Shown here one piece after another: positions 23,454 to 31,865 of a DNA stretch of 64,000 bases. A program made the position numbers and the translations under genes. Position 1 is the stretch's first letter. Every line of letters begins with the position of its first letter. The notes beneath the pieces are model-generated. The model was not told where the DNA came from. It saw only the letters and a program-made list of their open reading frames with translations, and made no database searches. The stretch comes from an uncultured Oscillospiraceae bacterium (GTDB taxonomy: Bacteria; Bacillota; Clostridia; Oscillospirales; Oscillospiraceae): the NCBI GenBank assembly GCA_910585815.1, contig CAJUFJ010000009.1, positions 1-64,000 on the forward strand, in the 5' to 3' direction.

Positions 23454-24455
23454 TTATTCGCTGTAGGGCTTGCTGGTCTCGATGTACATGCCACGGTCCA
23501 CGCTCCAGCCCACGTAGAAGTTCAGGGCCTTGCCCAGGTCGCGGAGCTTAAAGTAGTTGGAGCCGTTAATCTTATAGACCTCGGCGGTGATTTTCTCGCC
23601 GTTTACATAAATAGCGTCGTTGCTGGGGTCGGCGGTCTGGCTGCTGCCGGTTGCGGCTCCTGCCAGGTCGCCGGACTGCTTGTCATATCCCTGCCCGGTG
23701 GTGGCGGTGACGGCGTTCTTCGTGCCGTCGTAGCCTACGGCGAACTGCTTTTCCGTGCCGTTCAGCAGAGCGGCAACGTCGCGGATTTTGAAGTAGTTGC
23801 TGTCGCCGATCTTATACACCGTGGGGTTGGCCGCCGCGCCGTTGACCTCCAGTTTGTCGTTGGTGGGGGAGGCGGTGGTTCCGGCGGGCTGCTGGGGCTG
23901 GCTGGGCGTGGTGGGCTGGCCGGACTTGTCGGGACCAGGCGTCCCGAAAATATCGCTGTCAGGACCCGGGACACCCCTGTGCTTCGGCTCGATCTTCGCA
24001 AAGTCGCTCTCGCACATCCAGCAATAGCTATTCCCGCCAAAGCCGGGGACTAAAAGCATGTAGATAACCCCATCTTCGGCTGTTCCAGCAGGTTCTGCTG
24101 TCCGCGTCATGGTGGACATATCCCCGCCCTGGCTAATCGGTCCACTATCCATCCAAAACACACCCATCTCAGGGGAATACCCATAGACGTTCTCCGCAAC
24201 TCCGTGCTGGACAGCATGCTCGCTGCGACCTATGCTCACAGTAGAGCCGTCCTCCACCACATAGACCGCAAAGAACGATTTTCCATCTCCCGAATCTAAA
24301 TATTCGGTGCGCAGATAGCCGTCAAAGGTGATGTTTAACGGTTCCCCGGGAGCCGATGCGACGGTGGTACCGACTGCTGCAAATGCGGGGATGGCCATTG
24401 CCAGGGATAGTGCCAATGCCAAGGTCAGGGAAAACGCTTTTTTCAGTCTTCTCAT
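23454..24455 (-). CDS. Secreted protein with C-terminal copper-amine-oxidase-N-like stalk domain, paralog 1
   Basis: A 333-residue protein with a signal peptide (KKAFSLTLALALSLAMAIPAFA) and a unique extracellular N-terminal half (about 30-180). A Pro/Gln/Thr linker (TTPSQPQQPAGTTASP) follows, then a C-terminal stalk domain with two repeated halves, each carrying a YFK(I/L)RD motif (SNYFKIRDVAALL and SNYFKLRDLGKAL). Stalk domains of this kind attach or multimerise at Clostridial cell surfaces. From the linker on, it is almost identical to the paralog at 26215-27033, while the N-terminal parts differ, so the family appears to swap extracellular heads. The start has AGAGG upstream. Confidence 0.8.
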   Translation of the reverse strand: MRRLKKAFSLTLALALSLAMAIPAFAAVGTTVASAPGEPLNITFDGYLRTEYLDSGDGKSFFAVYVVEDGSTVSIGRSEHAVQHGVAENVYGYSPEMGVFWMDSGPISQGGDMSTMTRTAEPAGTAEDGVIYMLLVPGFGGNSYCWMCESDFAKIEPKHRGVPGPDSDIFGTPGPDKSGQPTTPSQPQQPAGTTASPTNDKLEVNGAAANPTVYKIGDSNYFKIRDVAALLNGTEKQFAVGYDGTKNAVTATTGQGYDKQSGDLAGAATGSSQTADPSNDAIYVNGEKITAEVYKINGSNYFKLRDLGKALNFYVGWSVDRGMYIETSKPYSE

Positions 24456-24488
24456 GGTTTATACCTCTTTTCTCTTTTTGAGCACCTT

Positions 24489-24562
24489 AGCCTTTGCATT
24501 GCAAAGGCTAGAAGGGTACCCTTCTAGCCTTTGCATTGCAAAGGCTAGAAGGGTACCCTTCT
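24489..24562 (-). repeat. Two tandem 37-base palindromic units in the 5' leader
   Basis: Units at 24489-24525 and 24526-24562. Each joins a 21-base palindrome (AGCCTTTGCA, T, TGCAAAGGCT) to the 16-base palindrome AGAAGGGTACCCTTCT. AGCAC (24481-24485) and GTGCT (24563-24567) flank the array as an outer inverted repeat. The array starts right after the predicted transcription start of the stalk-domain gene. Confidence 0.95.
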
Positions 24563-24569
24563 GTGCTGT

Positions 24570-24598
24570 ATTATAACATGGTTTTTCAAAAGCTGCAA
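24570..24598 (-). promoter_or_regulatory. Promoter of stalk-domain gene 1
   Basis: Minus-strand TTGCAG (24598-24593) and TATAAT (24575-24570) are 17 bases apart; the mRNA would start at the palindromic array. Confidence 0.8.
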
Positions 24599-24620
24599 GG
24601 ATAAAAATGGAATCTGCCTG

Positions 24621-26105
<1,485 letters not shown>

Positions 26106-26134
26106 AAATGTTCCCCTTTTCTTTGGTTTTCCTT

Positions 26135-26163
26135 ATTATACCGCCGTTCCGGGGAAAAAACAA
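26135..26163 (-). promoter_or_regulatory. Promoter of glpK
   Basis: Minus-strand TTGTTT (26163-26158) and TATAAT (26140-26135), spacer 17 bases, about 30 bases from the start codon. Confidence 0.75.
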
Positions 26164-26168
26164 GGATT

Positions 26169-26204
26169 GAAAAACGGCGGGCGACCTGTCCGGTCACCCG
26201 CCGC
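26169..26204 (-). terminator. Terminator of the second stalk-domain gene
   Basis: GGCGGGTGACC pairs with GGTCGCCCGCC on the minus strand and is followed by GTTTTTC. Confidence 0.8.
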
Positions 26205-26214
26205 GTGGGGTTGC

Positions 26215-27033
26215 TTATTCGCTGTAGGGCTTGTTGGTCTCGATGTACATACCGCGGTCCGCGCTCCAGCCCACGTAGAAGTTCAGGGCCTTGCCCAGGT
26301 CGCGGAGCTTGAAGTAGTTGGAGCCGTTGATCTTGTAGACCTCGGCGGTGATTTTTTCGCCATTTACATAAATAGCGTCGTTACTGGGGTCGGCGGTCTG
26401 ACTGCCGCCGGTGGCGGCCCCTGCCAGGTCGCCGGACTGCTTGTCATATCCCTGTCCGGTGGTGGCGGTGACGGCGTTCTTTGTGCCGTCGTAGCCCACG
26501 GCGAACTGCTTTTCCGTGCCGTTCAGCAGAGCGGCCACGTCTCGGATTTTGAAGTAGTTGCTGCCGTTAATCTTATACACGGTGGGGTTGGCGGCTGTGC
26601 CGTTGACCTCCAGTTTGTCATTGGTGGGAGAGGCCGTCTCCCCCGCCGGCTGCTGGGGCTGGGTTGGGGCAGTAGAGTCGTTGAACGTGACAGAAACTCC
26701 TAGACCAGTAATAACATTGTCCCAAAATTCTTTGAATTCATCAGTTATAATAATTCCCGGCCCAACACTGATTGAGATAGTGTCATTGCCAAAAATATAG
26801 TCAGTACCATCGACAATAAAGCCTGCGTAATCGAGACTACGAAAGCCTGCCTCCATGTGCCTCCCCCTAAGGGTCCCTGTTCCGGTATAACTAAGCGAAC
26901 CGTTCGAATAAGCGGTAATGGTGAAACCCTCATAGTTTTCCGTATAAGATTCCACCGCAAAAGCGGAAATGGTTAGACCTAGGCACATTACCAGGGCTAG
27001 CACAAGGGAAAATACTTTTCTCAGTTTTCTCAT
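26215..27033 (-). CDS. Secreted protein with C-terminal stalk domain, paralog 2
   Basis: A 272-residue secreted protein. It has the same signal-peptide type (RKVFSLVLALVMCLGLTISAFA), a shorter unrelated head (about 24-120, rich in beta-type residues such as GFTITAYSNGSLSYTG) and the same Pro/Gln linker. Its C-terminal stalk domain is nearly identical to that of paralog 1. The upstream leader, terminator and even the flanking CTCTTTTTGAGCACC are shared, so a whole transcription unit was duplicated and the head replaced. Head function is unknown. Confidence 0.8.
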   Translation of the reverse strand: MRKLRKVFSLVLALVMCLGLTISAFAVESYTENYEGFTITAYSNGSLSYTGTGTLRGRHMEAGFRSLDYAGFIVDGTDYIFGNDTISISVGPGIIITDEFKEFWDNVITGLGVSVTFNDSTAPTQPQQPAGETASPTNDKLEVNGTAANPTVYKINGSNYFKIRDVAALLNGTEKQFAVGYDGTKNAVTATTGQGYDKQSGDLAGAATGGSQTADPSNDAIYVNGEKITAEVYKINGSNYFKLRDLGKALNFYVGWSADRGMYIETNKPYSE

Positions 27034-27066
27034 AGTTTATACCCCTTTTCTCTTTTTGAGCACCTT

Positions 27067-27103
27067 AGCCTTTGCATTGCAAAGGCTAGAAGGGTACCCT
27101 TCT
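27067..27103 (-). repeat. Single 37-base palindromic unit in the 5' leader of paralog 2
   Basis: AGCCTTTGCA/TGCAAAGGCT (27067-27087) and AGAAGGGTACCCTTCT (27088-27103), identical to each unit at 24489-24562, in the same position relative to gene and promoter. Confidence 0.95.
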
Positions 27104-27109
27104 TCGCTT

Positions 27110-27138
27110 ATCATACCACAGTCAGCCGACGATTGCAA
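27110..27138 (-). promoter_or_regulatory. Promoter of stalk-domain gene 2
   Basis: Minus-strand TTGCAA (27138-27133) and TATGAT (27115-27110), spacer 17 bases; the start site would fall at the edge of the palindromic unit. Confidence 0.78.
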
Positions 27139-27180
27139 CTATGTTGTCAGCATGGTGTGAAAAAAGACCGCAGTTTTTTC

Positions 27181-27209
27181 TTGACCCTGCTGTCGAACCA
27201 TGGTATATT
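27181..27209 (+). promoter_or_regulatory. Promoter of the 20-residue peptide gene
   Basis: TTGACC (27181-27186) and TATATT (27204-27209), spacer 17 bases. The transcript would begin with AGGGACGC...GTCC (27215-27227) and CGGTTCAGC (27241-27249). Confidence 0.75.
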
Positions 27210-27275
27210 TTTGTAGGGACGCTGTCCAATACAGGCGAGGCGGTTCAGCTACACCACCCGAAAGGGGGTGAGCGT

Positions 27276-27338
27276 ATGCCAATCACAGTTACCTTTCACA
27301 TCTTTGGTTGTACTGTGACCATACGTATAAAACGCTGA
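27276..27338 (+). CDS. 20-residue hydrophobic/basic peptide, candidate type I toxin
   Basis: The ATG at 27276 is preceded by AAAGGGGGTGAGCGT, a strong ribosome site, and the frame ends at TGA 27336-27338, where the terminator stem begins. The peptide starts MPITVTFHIFG, is hydrophobic with beta-branched residues, and ends in the basic IRIKR. That is the look of small membrane-acting toxins of type I systems, and I have an impression of similar MPITxTFH-type peptides in other gut Clostridia, but I cannot search. The gene has its own promoter, and an opposing promoter lies beyond the shared terminator. Toxicity is inference. Confidence 0.65.
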   Translation: MPITVTFHIFGCTVTIRIKR

Positions 27339-27372
27339 AAACCGCCACCCCGGAACGGTGACGGTTTTCTTG
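27338..27372. terminator. Bidirectional terminator between peptide mRNA and opposing RNA
   Basis: AAAACCG-C-CACC (27338-27349) pairs with GGTG-A-CGGTTTT (27357-27368). The stem begins with A's and ends with T's, so it can stop transcripts from both strands. Confidence 0.8.
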
Positions 27373-27421
27373 ATTAAACCAAACCAAACGGGCTGAACCG
27401 TCTTGCGGACGGCGTCCCTTT
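27338..27421 (-). ncRNA. Candidate antisense RNA opposing the peptide mRNA
   Basis: A promoter at 27456-27428 would give a minus-strand RNA of about 85 bases ending at the bidirectional terminator. It has no start codon with a ribosome site. Its 5' part repeats the boxes of the peptide mRNA leader: AGGGACGCCGTCC (27419-27407) and CGGTTCAGC (27400-27392). The RNA itself is inferred from promoter and terminator only. Confidence 0.5.
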
Positions 27422-27427
27422 ATAGTT

Positions 27428-27456
27428 ACTATACCACCGCCCCGACAATTTGTCAA
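27428..27456 (-). promoter_or_regulatory. Opposing promoter of the candidate antisense RNA
   Basis: Minus-strand TTGACA (27456-27451) and TATAGT (27433-27428), spacer 17 bases. TGTCG in the spacer and TGGTATA at the -10 are shared with the promoter at 27181-27209. Confidence 0.75.
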
Positions 27457-27465
27457 GGCGGCTTT

Positions 27466-29094
27466 TTACCACGCCGCAACCGTCCCGTCGCACCGGGGCT
27501 CCGTGCCGCCGATGAGAAGGCCGTTTCCGGTGCGCCAGATGATCTGGCCCCGGCCCATGTTGATCCGGTCGTCGATGACCTCCACCTTGTGGCCCATAGC
27601 CGCCAGGGCTTCGGCAATCTCCGGGCCGGCCTCCCGTTCCAGTTGGATGTGCTTGTCTCCAATCCACTGCACCCGGGGAGCATCCAGGGCCTCCTGGGGG
27701 TTCATGTGGTAGTCGATGGTGTTCACCAGCACCTCCACATGCCCCTGGGGCTGCATAAAGGCCCCCATCACCCCGAAAGGCCCCACGGCCTCTCCGTCCT
27801 TCAGCAGGAAGCCGGGGATGATGGTGTGGTAGGACTTCTTCCCCCCCGCCAGGCAGTTGTCGCTGTTGGGGTCCAGGGAGAAGTTGGCCCCCCGGTTCTG
27901 GAAGGAGATGCCCGTCCCCGGCACAGCCACCCCCGCGCCGAAGGTGGTGTAGTTGCTCTGAATCCAGGACACCATATTGCCCTCAGCGTCGGCGGTACAC
28001 AGGTAGATGGTGCCGCCGCAGGAGGGGTCCCCTGCCTGCGGGGTGAGGGCCTTATCCGTAATCAGCGCCCGGCGGCGGGCGGCGTACTCCTCCGACAGCA
28101 TATCGGCCACTTTTGTTTTCATGTACCGGGGGTCGGCCACATAGGTTTTGGTGTCGGCAAAGGCCAGCTTGATGGCCTCCATGATTTTGTGGTAGGTGCC
28201 GGCGCTCTCCCGGTCCGGGGCCAGCGTCATGCCGTTGAGGATGTTCAGCGCCATCAGCACGGTGATGCCGTGGCCGTTGGGGGGAATCTCGCAGACGGTG
28301 TACCCCCGGTAGTCGGCGGTAATGGGCTCCACCCACGCCGGGCGGTAATTGCGGAAGTCGTCTTCCGTAAAATATCCTCCGGTCTCCCGGCTGAAGGAGA
28401 CCATTTTTTCCATAAGAGGCCCCCGGTAGTAGCTCTCACAGTCGGTGGCGGCCAGCTCCTCCAGGGTGGCGGCGTACTCCTCCCACCGAAACAGGTCACC
28501 GGCGGCGTAGGGGGAGCCGTCCTCCTTCATGAAGGACTTCCACCAGTAGGCGTGGGGGGCGGGGTTCTCCTCCATGGCTTTTTTGATGCGCCGGCTGTCC
28601 CTGGCCCACTGGTGGGACACGTTCACCGGCACAGGCACCCCCTGCCGGGCGTAGGCGATGGCAGGGGCAAAGAGCTCGGTCAGCGGCTTGGAGCCAAAGC
28701 GGCGGTTCAGCTCCGCCCACCCGGCTGGGGCACCGGGGATCATGGTGGGCAGCCAGCCCGCTTTGGGCATCTCTGTAAAGCCTAATTCCCTTACAGCATC
28801 TGCACTGAGGGCCGCCGGGGCCACCCCGCTGGCGTTAAGGCCGTAAAGTGTTTTCGCTTTCTCCACCCACACCAGGGCGAAGGTGTCCGACCCCAGGCCG
28901 TTGCCGGTGGGCTCGAACAGGGGCATCCCCGCCGCCATGGCCACGGCGGCGTCCATGGCGTTGCCGCCCGCCTTCAGCACCCCCAGCCCCACCTGGGCCC
29001 CCAGGGGCACCGAGGTGCAGGCCATGCCGTTTTTGGCGTAGACAACATTGCGGCGGGAGGGGTATGTATACTTGCAGGGATCGTACTGTGGCAT
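27466..29094 (-). CDS. Gamma-glutamyltransferase family protein
   Basis: A 542-residue Ntn-hydrolase of the GGT/cephalosporin-acylase family. The N-terminal part has GMACTSVPLGAQVGLGVLKA and GGNAMDAAVAMA; the autocleavage/nucleophile threonine is expected in CGGTIYLCTADAEGNMVSW; LAGGKKSYHTIIPGFLL and FGVMGAFMQPQGH are further family motifs. No signal peptide is visible, so it is probably cytoplasmic, like many Firmicute YwrD-type members. It may hydrolyse gamma-glutamyl compounds; the substrate is not determinable. The ATG at 29094 follows AGGAG by 9 bases; a longer open frame has no ribosome site. Confidence 0.9.
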   Translation of the reverse strand: MPQYDPCKYTYPSRRNVVYAKNGMACTSVPLGAQVGLGVLKAGGNAMDAAVAMAAGMPLFEPTGNGLGSDTFALVWVEKAKTLYGLNASGVAPAALSADAVRELGFTEMPKAGWLPTMIPGAPAGWAELNRRFGSKPLTELFAPAIAYARQGVPVPVNVSHQWARDSRRIKKAMEENPAPHAYWWKSFMKEDGSPYAAGDLFRWEEYAATLEELAATDCESYYRGPLMEKMVSFSRETGGYFTEDDFRNYRPAWVEPITADYRGYTVCEIPPNGHGITVLMALNILNGMTLAPDRESAGTYHKIMEAIKLAFADTKTYVADPRYMKTKVADMLSEEYAARRRALITDKALTPQAGDPSCGGTIYLCTADAEGNMVSWIQSNYTTFGAGVAVPGTGISFQNRGANFSLDPNSDNCLAGGKKSYHTIIPGFLLKDGEAVGPFGVMGAFMQPQGHVEVLVNTIDYHMNPQEALDAPRVQWIGDKHIQLEREAGPEIAEALAAMGHKVEVIDDRINMGRGQIIWRTGNGLLIGGTEPRCDGTVAAW

Positions 29095-29128
29095 AATGGT
29101 CAGCTCCTTTTTTCTCTTTGATAGGGCC

Positions 29129-29157
29129 ATTATACAGTACATCCGGCAAAAAGGCAA
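29129..29157 (-). promoter_or_regulatory. Promoter of the gamma-glutamyltransferase gene
   Basis: Minus-strand TTGCCT (29157-29152) and TATAAT (29134-29129), spacer 17 bases. Confidence 0.75.
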
Positions 29158-29203
29158 CAAAAGGGACGCACCTGCCGGCGCGTCCTCTCCCATCGAGAGC
29201 ATT

Positions 29204-29524
29204 TCAATTGCCAGAACGGTTTTTCTCAGCCAAAAAACCCATAAAATCCATGACCGTGCTGCGGTGCGCCGAAGACAAACTCCGATAAGTATTGCACAGC
29301 ATCTTCAGCGAGTCCTCCTCCCGCAGGTCGGAGTAGCCCATCAGATAGTCCAAACTTACCTCAAACAGGTCTGCGATCCGTTTGAGAATAATTTCATCTC
29401 TTGGAAAGTGGTTCCCACTCTCGTAGAAACTAATCATTCGGGGGGATATATCAATCGCGCGCCCCAAAACAGCCTGGGTCATTTTTTTCTCCTGCCGCAG
29501 CTGGCGGAGCCTGTCGCTGAACAT
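29204..29524 (-). CDS. XRE-family transcriptional regulator
   Basis: A 106-residue protein with an N-terminal Cro/C1-type helix-turn-helix (FSDRLRQLRQEKKMTQAVLG, then IDISPRMISFYESGNHFPR and LKRIADLFEVSLDYLMGYSD). A short helical C-terminus follows (SLKMLCNTYRSLSSAHRSTV). ATG 29524 is preferred, with AGAGG 11 bases upstream; GTG codons further upstream would also work. Target unknown; it sits alone between the gamma-glutamyltransferase and the J-protein gene. Confidence 0.85.
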   Translation of the reverse strand: MFSDRLRQLRQEKKMTQAVLGRAIDISPRMISFYESGNHFPRDEIILKRIADLFEVSLDYLMGYSDLREEDSLKMLCNTYRSLSSAHRSTVMDFMGFLAEKNRSGN

Positions 29525-29645
29525 CACAAAAATCACCTCTGGCCTATTATGCCCTCGATGTGTTACAAAATCATGAATTTTCGTGAAGTTTGCCGAAAAA
29601 GTTTGATACGGCAGGATGGTTTCCGCATTTCGTGGTAGTTTTTAG

Positions 29646-31865
29646 TCAATTCACCTTAATCCAGGGATAAAACAGGCTAACAAGGCCTAAATTCTCCTCC
29701 CGGTGAAGCAAACGATAGAAACCAATTTGCTCCTCGTCGTTTCCTTCCGCCCAAAAGCTGCCGGGAACGCAGTAAATGTTGTCCCCATTCAGATTTACAT
29801 AATACTCAAGCGCCACCGCTCCCGTCTCGTCCAGCCCATAGAGCCTGCAGCACGTCTCCCCCTTCAGCTCCGCCATTCCGCCGTCTGTCAGCGTGTAGGG
29901 CGTGGTTCCGTCCCGGATAAAATCCCGGTCCAGCTCCAGCTCCTCCAGCAGCTTGGCGCAGTAGGTGTGGGCAAAAGAGCCCTCATACAGCGTCCGGACG
30001 CCCGACGTATCAAAGTCTCCGTCCGCCGGTTGATAGCGGGTGAGCACCAGCCGCCCCTCCTTCATGGGCCGGCCGCACAGGACGATTTCACACTCCGGGG
30101 TCCAGGCCTGATACCACCGCTCCCGGGACAGCTCCTCCAGCAGGTCCCCCAGGGCGGCAATGGTGTCGCCCGCCCCGTAAAAGGGCAGGGTGATAAGGAT
30201 GGTCCCGGAGGTCTCCCATTGCTCCAGCTCCAGCTCCCGGTCCATGCTGTCCACCCTGGGGATGTCGTGGTCCTTGGCAAAGTCCTTCAGCTCCCACAGC
30301 ATCCGCATCTCCGGGTAATTGGTGGCATACCCCGCGTTTCCGTCGTTCCGCTCCCCGTCCGGCCCGGCCAGGAACATATCGCCCACGCTGTCCTCCGGGG
30401 CAAACACGTTGTTGTGGCGCTCCAGCTTGGTCTTGTTGTAGATGGACTGGAAGGGGATGCCAAAATCCTCCTCCATATAGGCGCAGACCTGCTCCCGGGG
30501 GTCCTTGGCGGGCAGGAGCTGTCCCAGGTCCGGCTCGGTCCGCAGCCAGCTCAGCACCAGAAGCAGCGCCGCCGCCAGCACAAAGCCCAGCATGGCCCGC
30601 AGTTCCTCTTTTCTGGTGACCGTTCTGCCGCGGGCCCGCTTTTCCGTGGTGCCCAACTTCACCACCTGCCAGAGCACCCAGCACACAAACCCCACACCCA
30701 GAATGCCCAGCGGGATGGTCAGCCCCAGCCCCCGGTCGTAACACACATAGGTGAAGGTGAAAAAGAACAGCAGCCAGAGCAGCAACAGATTCCGTTTTCC
30801 GTTGGGGCCCCGCCTGAAGGCCATCCCAATCAGCGCAACGGAGGAGGCAGCCACCAGCAGCGCGATCCCCAACAGTCCGCCAGCCCCAAAAAGTACCAGG
30901 GCCAGAGGGGTCAGAAGGACGCCGGCGATACACACCCCCAGCTTATGCAGCCTCTGCTGCCCCTTCTCCTGCTTCTCCGCCCCCCAGGCGGGCAGGAGCA
31001 TCTGATACAGGGGATGCAGCTGGGGCATGGCCACCCCCTTGTCAAAGCCGTAGGCCAGAAACAGGGCCAGCCTGACCTCCCGGGGCAGGTCTCTGGCGCT
31101 GACGAAGTCCTCCAGGCCAAAGATCAGGTCCAGCTCCCCCTTGGACCGCCGGAACAGGGGGCTGGCGAAGAACTTTTCCCACTCCCCCAGGGGGGCCTGG
31201 GCGTTGTGGAGCATCTCCAGGGTGTGAAGAATGGTCTCGGTGCTCTGCCAGCGCGCCTCCTCCTGGGAGAATTGCTCCCGGCGCTCCCGGTCGTAGTTAT
31301 TTTGCCGCTCCTGCCGCTGCCAGTACTCCCGCTTCTGCGTCCACTCCTGGGCCCTCTGGCGCTCCCGGGCCCAGGCGCGGACCTGGGCCTGAGCCCGGCG
31401 GCGCTGTTCGGCCCGGCGGCGGCGGGCCTCCGCCCGCTCTGCCTCCCCCTCGGCAAAAAGGCGTTCAAAGTCGAAGTCCTGCACCTCCTCCCGGGGCGGA
31501 GGGGGCGGCACCTCGTCCGACTGGAGCAGCTGGTCGAAGTCAAAGGTCTGTTCCTCCCCGTTTTGGGGCGGGCGGGGGTCCTCCTCCCCATCCTCCAGGA
31601 GCTGGCCAAAGTCAAATTCCTCCCGGGGCGGCTCCGGCTCCGGGGATGGCTCCGGGGGGCGGACGGGCTCCGGCTGAGCGGACCGCTCCCGGCGCTTCCG
31701 CTGGCGGGCCATGCGGCTGGCCGCCTGGTAGGCGGCGTGGAGGCTCTGAAAGCCCTCCGGGTCGTCCTCCGGGTGGGTGGTTTTCAGCTTTTCCGCATAG
31801 GCGTGGCGAATCTCCGGCAGGTCTGAGGGGCCGGGCAGGCCCAGCTGGCTCCAGGGCCAGCTCAT
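29646..31865 (-). CDS. Membrane-bound J-domain protein, partner of the adjacent Hsp70
   Basis: This 739-residue protein begins with a short J-like domain (residues 1-55; LGLPGPSDLPEIRHAYAEKLKTTHPEDDP) in which the HPD tripeptide is HPE. A long Pro/Glu tract contains three repeated acidic boxes (FDFGQLLEDGEED, FDFDQLLQSDE, FDFERLFAEGE), and an Arg/Gln/Glu-rich coiled coil covers about 135-215. Several membrane segments follow (about 310-345, 355-400, 415-445), then an extracytoplasmic-looking C-terminal domain of about 280 residues. It overlaps the Hsp70 gene by 4 bases, so the two are made together. The HPE change raises doubt about normal ATPase stimulation. The C-terminal domain is not recognised. 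Confidence 0.8.
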   Translation of the reverse strand: MSWPWSQLGLPGPSDLPEIRHAYAEKLKTTHPEDDPEGFQSLHAAYQAASRMARQRKRRERSAQPEPVRPPEPSPEPEPPREEFDFGQLLEDGEEDPRPPQNGEEQTFDFDQLLQSDEVPPPPPREEVQDFDFERLFAEGEAERAEARRRRAEQRRRAQAQVRAWARERQRAQEWTQKREYWQRQERQNNYDRERREQFSQEEARWQSTETILHTLEMLHNAQAPLGEWEKFFASPLFRRSKGELDLIFGLEDFVSARDLPREVRLALFLAYGFDKGVAMPQLHPLYQMLLPAWGAEKQEKGQQRLHKLGVCIAGVLLTPLALVLFGAGGLLGIALLVAASSVALIGMAFRRGPNGKRNLLLLWLLFFFTFTYVCYDRGLGLTIPLGILGVGFVCWVLWQVVKLGTTEKRARGRTVTRKEELRAMLGFVLAAALLLVLSWLRTEPDLGQLLPAKDPREQVCAYMEEDFGIPFQSIYNKTKLERHNNVFAPEDSVGDMFLAGPDGERNDGNAGYATNYPEMRMLWELKDFAKDHDIPRVDSMDRELELEQWETSGTILITLPFYGAGDTIAALGDLLEELSRERWYQAWTPECEIVLCGRPMKEGRLVLTRYQPADGDFDTSGVRTLYEGSFAHTYCAKLLEELELDRDFIRDGTTPYTLTDGGMAELKGETCCRLYGLDETGAVALEYYVNLNGDNIYCVPGSFWAEGNDEEQIGFYRLLHREENLGLVSLFYPWIKVN

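Noticed and set aside
24481..24567. CRISPR array at the tandem palindromic units
   Set aside because: There are only two units, directly abutting without spacers, and no cas genes nearby.
27141..27338. A 65-codon frame starting upstream of the 20-residue peptide
   Set aside because: The longer frame begins before the promoter's -35 box, so it could not be translated from that promoter; the strong ribosome site is at the internal ATG.
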